Shown: piece by piece, positions 22,601 to 32,400 of the stretch | Layout: the number at the start of each line of letters is the position of its first letter | Numbering within the stretch: the first letter of the stretch is position 1 | DNA from: Membranipora membranacea | Taxonomy: Eukaryota > Bryozoa > Gymnolaemata > Cheilostomatida > Membraniporidae | DNA: 64,000 nt | Assembly (NCBI GenBank): GCA_914767715.1 | Contig: OU612066.1 | Location: 1,929,001 to 1,993,000, forward strand | Direction: 5' to 3' | Position numbers and translations under genes: made by a program | The notes under the pieces: generated by a model | Database searches by the model: none | Seen by the model: only the letters and a program-made list of their open reading frames with translations | What the model was told of the DNA's origin: nothing

Positions 22601-24616
22601 AGTCTTCTGACTAATGGGTTCTGTTGATGCCCAGGTGGATCCGACCTGCCTGCAAATTTTGTACTGAATTTGGCAGCTTGATTTCTCAGTATTTGAGCTG
22701 AAACAGACCTTGTGAATTTAGCCAACATTCTAAGACTGATAAACAGGTATATATACCAGCTAACACACATTGAAACTTGCAATTGTTGCTCTATGTGAGT
22801 AGATGGGGTGTGTTCATAGGTAGGTAAGCAGGTAAACTTAGGAAAAGAAAACCTTAACATGCCATAATAGCATGAATATGCATTGACTCTATTTATGTTT
22901 ATCTCAGGGTGCTAAGGGGGTCCGTTGACATTTTACTGCTACTTCCGCTTTCCTCTATACGTTATAATGTTCAGAGCTCATCGAAAAATTCAAAACTGAA
23001 ATATGTGAGTTATTCCTCAGCATAATGGTCTGCCTCAAAACATACCTCAACGTCAATGGGCAAGGCTAGAAAACACAGCCTCCTAACATCACAAGTTCTA
23101 AATTGGTTGCAGAGAATTTTGACTTTTCTTATTATTCTATTCACAGACAATCTACCAAAATCACATATTTTCTTGACTGTTAGCAGTTAACTCAAGCTCT
23201 AGGACTCCCATGTGATCTTTTAATCACTATAAAATATTGCTCTCAGCCATTTACCACCCTACGCAATAAGTTGACCGAAATATTCAATCCAAGGTTGATT
23301 AAAAGGTTGATAAAATCAAATGTCTTGTCACATGCCGCATTCTGAAACATTGGCGCCAAAATTCATTGCCCTAGTAGCGAGGCTGCAATATCTGTGCCAG
23401 GTTGCTCTCTGTTTGCAGGCAGGTCGGAGCACAGCACTGGGGGCCAACCAAACCCCAGTAGTCGATGGACCGTAGTGGGATTCGAGCCCTCAACCTTCAG
23501 CATCTGCATGCTAAAGGTGTGGTGCTCTAACCAACTGAGCCACCTCCTACTCAAAGTATCAAACACAGTAGGGATCGGATATGATGTCCCTCAAATGATA
23601 TTGTTTATCAAAGTTTCCTGCTTGTTAGTTTTTTTCCCGAGAAGGGTTGGAATCTCTAAAAACTGCCTCCATAGTGAAAAAAAAAAAAGATTTTCTGGGA
23701 GAGGCCCTTACCCCCTAGGATGAAGGCACCCATCCCGCCTGGCTCTACCACTTGAAAACCAATGGATACAGACCTGGATATTCCCTATTCTGTACCTCAA
23801 GTAAAATTTGTCCAAAAAGTGGTGCGGCCAATCGGTATGCTCCCGAACAAAAAGAGGCCAAAGCAGAAAAAAAGGTTTGCCACGCATGATCTTATGAATT
23901 TATGTTAGAGAGAAAGCTGTAATTTATCTCAATCAAAAATTAGTGTGCGAGTTTAAATAGTACATAACATTGCATGGGCTAATCATATTCAAAGACAGGG
24001 AAATAATTTGATGCAACGCTCATTTCAGTTTACAGGCAGGACCGAGCACACTCAGTGAACTCATATGGTGTGAGAGCTCATCCACCACACACTCCTTGAA
24101 AATGCCCTCAGCTCATCCATGACACCCATTTTTTTGCCTCAAACCCATCTCTATAGCTTCACTAGGGAAATAATAATTATGAAGGGCTTGCCATAACTCA
24201 GTTAGCTGTCACAATCCAATCTGGTTACTTACATTGCATTGCGATTATTTTGTTGCATCACTCTGTTTAAACCCTATCCCCCTCCTTGGAAATTGATATC
24301 ATGCTGTGGATGGGCACACCACAGAAACCAACAACCCCTTTCACAGCATATGACTACAAATTCAAACTTGATACAGTAGGATTCACTCACCAGCTTCAAT
24401 ATAATCTTCCAAACTGTCACCAAACGATTTCTCCTGAGAAAATATAGAGAACTGAAGCTGATGTTCTGTCTCGTGCTGCCTTAGATGGTCTCTTGCTAAC
24501 GTCTCATTAGTATGATATGATACTAAATCCATTATGGCAGTCAGTCCAACACAAAATCCAATGCTTTTGCGGCAGCTTATGTCGCAGTTAAGAATGGGTT
24601 TGTCTCTCTTTATCAT
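16680..24616 (-). CDS. Unrecognised six-exon protein, 268 aa
   Basis: Exons, in transcription order: 24616-24391, 19483-19353, 18907-18800, 17739-17608, 17370-17263 and 16781-16680. All junctions are GT-AG and in frame, which supports a real gene; the stop is at 16682-16680. The protein begins MIKRDKPILNCDISCRKSIG and ends NLNEVLSISL. I do not recognise the family. The middle (about 101-140) has Cys and His spaced as CxH...C...C, ending KMNCSAKVSI; this faintly recalls the zinc cluster of FAR1/CARF-type DNA-binding domains, but that is a guess. No signal peptide or membrane segment is seen. Residues 200-236 (DDRFTNVVLRCARAGIVGAN then RKFALEDWFWFNYLPK) look well conserved. Intron 1 is 4.9 kb and carries a SINE, so an extra exon there could have been missed. 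Confidence 0.6.
17793..17905. mobile_element. Fragment of MITE family D
   Basis: GGGGTCTTTCAATCAGAG, TCAAAAATCGCTC and CAAATCGCTCACT match the MITE at 25525-25762, but the right end is missing. It lies in an intron of the unknown minus-strand gene. Confidence 0.5.
20029..20083. repeat. Short hairpin with CCAGAGACTATAG arms
   Basis: TACCAGAGACTATAGATATA faces its inverse across an AT-rich centre, ending TCTATAGTCTCTGG. Third copy of the small hairpin type seen at 9361 and about 12240. Confidence 0.7.
22519..22728 (-). CDS. Possible small ORF with presequence-like start
   Basis: An ATG at 22728 opens a 69-codon frame beginning MLAKFTRSVSAQILRNQAAK, an Arg/Ser/Ala-rich stretch like a mitochondrial targeting peptide. 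The rest (GRSDPPGHQQNPLVRRLKRK...) is not recognised. It lies inside an intron of a gene on the same strand. No family match, so it may be chance or the first exon of another small gene. Confidence 0.15.
   Translation of the reverse strand: MLAKFTRSVSAQILRNQAAKFSTKFAGRSDPPGHQQNPLVRRLKRKMILCVKGMQSNQQSYFLIFIIIS
23370..23552 (-). mobile_element. tRNA-derived SINE
   Basis: On the minus strand the head reads GGAGGTGGCTCAGTTGGTTA with an A-box (TGGCTCAGTTGG). A B-box, GGCTCGAATCC, lies at about 23488-23478. Downstream comes a non-tRNA body containing GGTTGGCCCCCAGTGCTGTG and ACCTGCCTGCAAACAGAGAG. This is the standard SINE layout. The long open frames here are shadows. Confidence 0.75.
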
Positions 24617-26462
24617 ATACTAATAGGTACTAGGAAAATAAAAATGAATGTTCACTCCTGAAGAGCTTAACTACAAATGACATAGAACACAATTTACAAC
24701 ACACCGATGGAGTGAAAGTGAAAGCACTACATGTGCGCAGGGATGCGCTTTCACTTTACCTTTAAATCTGTACTTGACCTATATTTTGAATTCTATGTCA
24801 TTCAGCATGCACCAAAATTCTGTGGGAAATTCCATCTGTTCAACTTTTGTGAGTCATTAGTGGGAGCCCTCAGCACAGCAGAGTTACAGTTTCCCATTTA
24901 TGGTAGGTTATGCACTGGTGTGTCTGTCTAAATAATTAGTCTTCTATACTACCAGTGTCACTGGCAATTTTGTGAAACATGTCTGGCTCCCCATTGAATC
25001 AATACAATAGTAATGAATAATGTGGAGCCAGTCATTCATTGGATTGGTTGATAGATTAATTTGTCTTTTTTATTAACAAAAATAACCAGGAGTGGGCTGT
25101 TCAATGTTGCATGTGATACTCTAGTTTGGCAGTAGACCCAATGAGCTGAGGGAGTTCATTGGTAGACCTGTGTATTTCCAGTTCAGATCAACGTTTGGCA
25201 GTGGGGTATTAACTTCAAACTTGTGGTAGGTTGGGATTTATTCTCCAATCTATTGAGTTTGTTAGTCTCTTCTTTCACACTAATTCCTTCCTGTCTGAGC
25301 ATGACTGTGTTTGTGGAACTAGACTGGGCAGTAGACTGAGTACAATTACAACCAATTGCTGAGGGTGACACCCATATTAAAATCATACTGCTCCTGTGGT
25401 TTTATACTTATGTAAGTGACACCACAGCCACAAAATCCGGTAGTACTAGCCAGCAACTGACTCTTTTCAGGCATAGGATATTCCGACACTGAGTACAGGC
25501 CTGTTATGAGGCCATTATATGCCTGGGGTGTCTTTCAATTAGAATGAGCGATGCTTTACTGAAGCATGAATTATCACTATCACATCGCTCAAAATTATCA
25601 CTCACTTGGTCTTACAATTAGACAAAATCACTCCCAAATCGCACACTCAGATAGTTCCATCATTGGGTGAACGATCTGAAAGCGACAGCCTAGCAGGTAT
25701 GGCTCACTCACTGAGTGAGCGATCAGATTGCGATATTTGCTGTTTCTAATTGAAAGACCCCCTTGGATCACTATAACGAGTTTACTTATGGTGAATGATT
25801 GTTGTGGTTGCTGAGAAAAATGTACATTGTTACACAACACGGGCCACCATTCCATGGTCCACTGGGATTTTCCTGCCTTTACATTGCCAATGTCTGGTAT
25901 CAACCACCCAAACACTGGAGCATTGGCAAAGTAAAATCATGTTTGTCCCAGTGGCCCATGTACCATACCTACAAAACAGTATGCATGTGATGCAAGTCTG
26001 GCCACTTGATTACATCAAAGGAAGTGCAAGATTTACTTTCTGGGAATTTCCACATGGTAGGAAGTTTATATGGTTCTGTATCTTAAATTGTATCAACTTT
26101 ACACATATTTTGATTTATTCGATGTGGTTTTTAATCAATCCTCCGTCACAGCAATTGGCTGTTAGCTGATGTAGGTGCTGTCCCCCTCTCATTTTGTAAT
26201 GCAAACCTGTCAATACCTTTCTCAGTATCTGCCCAGCTTGTAAAGCCTCTGAAAAACTTGATTGTGTGGAAGTGATCGAGGAGATCATTTTAATTGGAGG
26301 AAAGCTATCTTTCGCAGGTGGACAACTTAGAACAACATAAAATTTTCAGGCTGGTCCTGATAAATTTACAGATGTGAATCTGAAGAATAGCAAACCTCAT
26401 GTAACTATAAGTAATATAGACTTTTATTTTATTTCAGTTCAGAGTGTCTCTATTAATGAGTA
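24617..26462. other. Divergent intergenic region
   Basis: Lies between the unknown gene (-) and the TRAFD1-like gene (+). It contains one MITE (25525-25762). Open frames at 25795-26169 have no recognisable product. A TTTTATTTCAG acceptor just before 26439 suggests that the first coding exon of TRAFD1 is preceded by an untranslated exon. Confidence 0.5.
25525..25762. mobile_element. MITE family D (TIR GGGGTGTCTTTCAATTAGAA)
   Basis: The left end GGGGTGTCTTTCAATTAGAA is answered by TTCTAATTGAAAGACCCCC on the right. Internal motifs AAATCGC and GAGCGAT recur in both orientations. About 240 bp, non-coding. A partial relative lies at 17793. Confidence 0.75.
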
Positions 26463-29400
26463 ATGATGTCTGCTCTGAGCATGGAAAAAGCTGAGTCAGA
26501 GAAAACCCTAAGATGTGGTAATTGGTGAGTCATGTCATAGGCTTCAATTCAGTTCTTTGCAGACCTTGGACTAAATTTTGCTGACTATGGTTATGAGTTA
26601 TGACTTTCCATACAGTGAACCCAATCAATGAAGACTGATCGGTTCACTGATATTTAACAAATTAGTACTGTTCCTATAATCCCAGAATGACCGCTATAAA
26701 CATTGTAACCAAGGTCGTTCCATCACAAAATATATTTCTATATAATACGTAATCAGATTGATTTGTCTCGCTGTTAAAGTTCTGATTGCCTCCCAAGTAT
26801 TACAAGTTGCATTTAAAAATTTATTTCATTATAGTACATTTTAAGATCCACTTAGGAATTTTATCCTCTCACAAAAGCCTTTGAACTTATAATAATCTTT
26901 CTTATGATAACAGTAAGCAGGACATAGCAGAGGCAAACTTTCAGCTTCATGAACTGCACTGTGCTCGTCACATACAACTGTGTAAGAAATGTGGTGAGCC
27001 TGTACCGAGAGGTAAACTAGAGGAACACGAGGAGGAGGAACATCGAGATGTGGAATGTGAATATTGTAAGAGAACTCTACCTCTAGATCAGCTCAATAAT
27101 CACAAGGTCAGTGGTGGCAGAGTGTCACACGGCTCACAGATCCAACATGTGGCTAGTTTATATCACACTAATATTATGGTGCTCTCTCTTTGAGATGACT
27201 TGTCTTGCACTATCATTTTTTTGAACATGATTGATTGGATAAAATAAACCCTCAGCAATGTTCATATTTTTTTTTCAGTTGTTTACTGATATGTAGTAAT
27301 ATTAGAGGACATATTATCCTTCTATTTGCTTTGAGCGAAAAATTACTTGTAAAGAAAAAACTCAATAGACACTATTCAATGTCTCTTGTCGGAATAGTTT
27401 CTTTACTTCACTGTACAGGTGCATACATAGTACCTGTTATCTCTTGACAGAATGACTGCACACACATCCCTATGAGATGTGATTACTGTGAGTTAGATTA
27501 TCCTCGCTGTGAGTTTGACGGCCATGAGAAAGCCTGTGGATCCCGCACTGAAGACTGCCTCAAGTGTAGACAGAAGGTTATGTTATCTGATATGCTCAAG
27601 CATGAGTCATCAGGATGTAGAACCCACTCTACGGATCAGAGACAGCAGCAGCAGAGTATACAGAGTCCTCCGAGGCCGAGCCCTGTAGAGCACATGATGT
27701 ATCAGAGAGGGGCTCGACGCGCACCCCCTTCTCTGTTATTACCTAAAGTACAGAATACTGACAGATCACAGCCGAGACTTAACGGTGCTAGTAATAATAG
27801 ACAATCAACAAATAGGCCTAACAAAACAAAAAAGACGAACACTCCGCCAACAAACAATCAGAGATCTAATAGGGGTACTAGGAGGACACCACCTAGACCG
27901 GCCTCGCCTCCAGTCGCTCATAGCGCTGGTCCCAACAGTAAGTTCGATCTTATAGCTTTGGCCTTACGCAGTAGTAAGAGATGATCTTTACTAGTAGAAG
28001 CCAGGGCTGTTCATGGCCTAGTCGGGATTAAAAGTGTTGTGAACAACAACTGCTCTTAAATTATGTGGTCTACCGATTATTCAGCATCTGATTGCTTCCT
28101 CTTACATTCTGAGGTTGTAAGCTATGGAGAGCACTACGGTGTCTTTAGAAATATCAAGATCGGCAGTTATGAATGCCACTTAGAAGAAGAGTATTATATA
28201 ATATATATAATACTGATTATTAGCTAACATCACCATTATTACATATTTATTTTATTTGTTTGTTAGCCTGCCCTGGGAGCTTCATATTTCTGCTCACCTA
28301 AAGAGGACCTTTACTTTCAGGGCTGTATCCATCAGTTTTAAAGTGATAGGGCCAGGCGGGTTGGGTGTGGGAGGGGAGCTATAGCGCCTTCCCGGAAGGG
28401 GGGTACGGCACATGCTTGATAGAGTTTGGCCAATGTTTGTGCAGGGGCATGCTTTGAGGGGGACATGGCGTTGAAGAATAGCTGATATATTTCAGGTTTG
28501 AATGTATTGGTGAACTCTAGGCCTTATAACAAGCAGAAATTTGCCAAGGAAAACAGGTACACCAGTATAATCCGGTCATAATCCCTACACATAACACTAG
28601 GGGGGCTCTCCTTAGCACCGGCTATTGATAATATACATAAATACAGTCAATGTGCATTCATGACACTTAGGTCAATGTTTTAGGGGTTTTTCATAATTGA
28701 CCTACTGAAAAAGTGGTAGGCCCATGGCCCCCTGGCCCTACCTATGACCCCTGCTTACTTAGCTGCTTATATCATTGTTGAAAAAGCACTTTTAATCAAT
28801 GACAGTCAAGTGCGGTAACTTTTAAAGGGAAATGTGTTCAACAGATTTGCCATCACCGGTCATAAAAATTTGATAACCAGCCCTTTTTATTTCACCTTTG
28901 TATATTCAAGATAAATATATATGATGGTCACACCAGTCGGCCCGGCCTTTTTTGCCATCTGAAGTAAGGATACCTGTCAAAAGAGGTGTGCCTGTCTTCA
29001 TTTGCTAACCGTGATACATCGTTGTGCTTTTCAGATTCAGATGACGAATCTATCCCTTGTGAATTCTGTGAGCAGCAGGTTCCCTTAGACATGTTTCCCT
29101 TTCATATGGTGAGTTTTTATTCTTCACTTACCACCTTCCACTCTTATATCATATAATCAACAAACCTGGACCACTGACTGGAAGTCGTAATTGTGTGAGG
29201 TGTGTCTCTAGCAACGGTTGTTTAATGGAACAATTTGAAATATGTGTAAGAAATCCCTCCGAACTGGTCATCGGTAATGTAAATCACAAAAGTATTGAGC
29301 AAAGGTTCAGCCTCAGGCCCACCATCGTTTTATTATCTGAATTACATTGAGATCTATTTGTAGGAGGAGTGTAGCGGTGGGGCTGGAGGAGCCTACCATG

Positions 29401-32400
29401 CCCCTCCCAACTATTTTCACAATCCTGAGCCTGTAGCTGAGCCTACCATCCCATACGGTATGGGATTCGGTCAGGAGAACACAATCACCAGAAGTAATAA
29501 TGACCCGTTCACATCTCCGGCTCATCTAATGGAAACCATGATCAGTCAAACTGGTAGATCAGGTACTATTTACGTTATTACCTGTTTATATGTTAGTTCC
29601 AGATCGAACTTAATTATACTGTTATTAAACACATAAATACATACCGTCACTTTACTGTCACAGCTCAGATGCTGAGATATAATTTTGAACAGTTATACAT
29701 CGACATATTGTTATTACCAATTTGATGGCTTAGATTTTAGGAATAACTTTGCCCCAATCTATCAGAGCAGACCATTTTACTGTGGTATGTGGCTAAATTC
29801 AGTTTAGGTCTAGTATAATAATTCATCTGCTGCTTCTGCACATTAGCTGAGCTGATTCGCTGCCACTATGTTTACATCAATCAATCAAGCACTGTCTCCC
29901 GCACAGAATAACACAGTATTAGTCCTAGAAAAAGAGCCGCCTGCTGGAATCTCTATTGCTGATGATGATGATAACCCATATTACCAAATAATAGTTTCAA
30001 AATGGCTATAGCTATTCCCATTTCAATGTGTTGATATAAATATCATTGAGTGTGGGGTGGTGTCTGCCTGATCTCTGTCTTTATGAAATGAGGGAGGCCG
30101 TCTGTGATGAAAGTTTGAATTTTTTTCGAAGCAGTGATCGATGTTAGGATATAGTATAATGCTGTAAAGCAGTTCCTCCTGGAATTGCACACTATAATAA
30201 AGCCTGTATTGATTGATTTGTCCACTCATGTATTGTAAGATAACAACTCCTTAAAAACTCGTATTACTTGACCACCAGCCCGAAATGTGTCCATCGCCCA
30301 AACTCCCTGCCACAAGCATCAGGGAGTTTGGGAGATGTCCAAAACTCCCTGCCAGCATGTAGCCAGCGAGTTTGGGAGAAACAACCTGATGTACCATGAC
30401 AGCATCATTTCTTCAATTGAAATAAGGATAAAACTGCTCAACTGGTAGTCCTCTGCATCCCTCCAATGCCTGATTTCAACTAAAATCACAAAGATAATAT
30501 GATTTGACTTTGTTTGGATTAACTCACAGTTTCCCCTTCCATCAAGTTAGTTATCACAATTATAGTTTACATCACAGCACATAACTTGTAGTATCAGTTT
30601 AAAGCTGTTGTCTGGTTTCTCATGTACAGACGAGCCTAAGTATACGTACTGTGAGTATTGTGAGTTCCCTATAGAGGAGAGAGACTACCCAGTACATATG
30701 GAGATCTGTCAGATGGAACAGATGCAGATGTTCCAAGCTATCGAGGCTGGTCAGGAGAATGATGACGAGGCTCGCAGTGGTGGAGAGTTCAGGACATACG
30801 ACCCCCGTCAGGGTATTAACTCTACATCTAATAACAACAACGAGTTCAGCGGGTGAGAGCTTTATATAGGACTGTTAGATATTTATTTACCTCCAAATAT
30901 TATCTACGTAATACAGAAAATGATCTTGCAGTTTCTGATGTTCTCGAATCTAAACCAACAAGATACCAAAATTTTCTCTATACTTTGCATACTACTGAAT
31001 TTTATCATTATGTTATCAAGACTCATCACTTTCTTATACACAGATTTTCACCAACAAGACACCAGTTTGGTAATATGGACCTAGAGGAGGAGATTACCCC
31101 CTCACATTTTCACCAGGACCCATCCACCCCTACTAGGCCTCCTGTGGTAACACATAGTGATGAGGAGACAGAGTTAATACCCTGTGAGTTCTGTGCTGAG
31201 ACCTTCCCCTTAGATGAGCTTCACCAGCACATGGTAAGACTAAGCTAAGATAATAACTTTGAGTCAAACGACCATAGAGTTATTATATACTCTAGAGCGG
31301 ACAATGCAGTGCTCAAAACGTCCTACTTAATTATTGCGAAATCCATGACGCGGCGCAATCTGGTTGTGCATGGCTTGTGCCTGTATCATATAAGTTATCA
31401 TTGAGAATATAGGAATTGAGCATGAAAATTTATGTTTTAGAGCGCTAATAGCCATTTTTTCGGAAAATTTTTCATGTCACGCCATGTGGAACACTTGTAG
31501 GTATTTTCACTTGCAGCCATTGGAAAATTGTTCTATGTTTTCCCATCAAAATAAGCCATAACCCCAACCGCAAACATTACCGGACTAGCTTGTTTTTTCC
31601 ACATTTCTCTCAACCATAAGTTGGATTCTGTCTCTTTTACTCATATGTTAGCCATCAAGTGAGTTAATGTTATTTGTTCAGTATAAGGTGTACACATAGC
31701 TTGTGGAAAAGCTGACTGGAGGTTAAAAGTTCGCCGCTATGTTCCGCTATTTGCAAAAGCAATTTACATACGGTTCTGACTTAGATTCGGCATTTAGATT
31801 TGGCTGTCATTTAGAGATTTAAATTCCCTCTCCGGTGGTGTCCTCTAGTTTTTGAATTCGCAAAACCATTCAACCATACACAGCAGGTTTTGAAAGCATA
31901 TAAATGAATGCATTTTGTAACAAAACTATCCTGACTGACTCCAGATTTTTCAGAACATTACTCACTAATGTGACATTTTAAGTTGACGGATATTTCTGAT
32001 TTCTCACCATACTTGAAATGAGGGACCATTTGCTTCAGAGCGGTCGTTGTGGATGTTTGATACAAATTTCTGGTATGATTATTATGACTATGGTTGTTTG
32101 TTTGTGTTTGTAAATTAGTTGAGATGGCAACTTCAGCATCCCTCATAATATTTTGTATATACTCCAGAAAAGGCACTGGCAGTTGACGTATACACAGAGT
32201 AAGGATAAGCAGAGGGGACACTTCAATGATCGTTATAGTGCCTGCGGTTTTTGATTCACTGGGGGAAAATTGTGCACAGCTGGATGCCAAAAACTCATTA
32301 TCTCTATATGTTATAATGGCATTTTTCTTGCAGATATCCCTACCTTTGATGGGCCATAATTCATTCTGTATTTATCCTTAAGACTGATTTCCAACTTTGC

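Larger units (their letters stand above)
19484..24390 (-). other. Large first intron of the unknown gene
   Basis: 4.9 kb. Holds a short hairpin (20029-20083), a possible small open frame (22519-22728) and a tRNA-derived SINE (about 23370-23552). The rest is unique AT-rich sequence in which I see no exon. Confidence 0.5.

Noticed and set aside
23363-23723. Open frames of 67 and 109 codons
   Set aside because: They coincide with a tRNA-derived SINE and continue into unrelated sequence.
25628-26169. Overlapping 95-, 124- and 63-codon frames
   Set aside because: Partly inside MITE family D; no recognisable motif or splice structure.
31958-32290. 110-codon minus-strand frame
   Set aside because: Lies inside the fold-back element in TRAFD1 intron 7; no transposase or other motif recognised.
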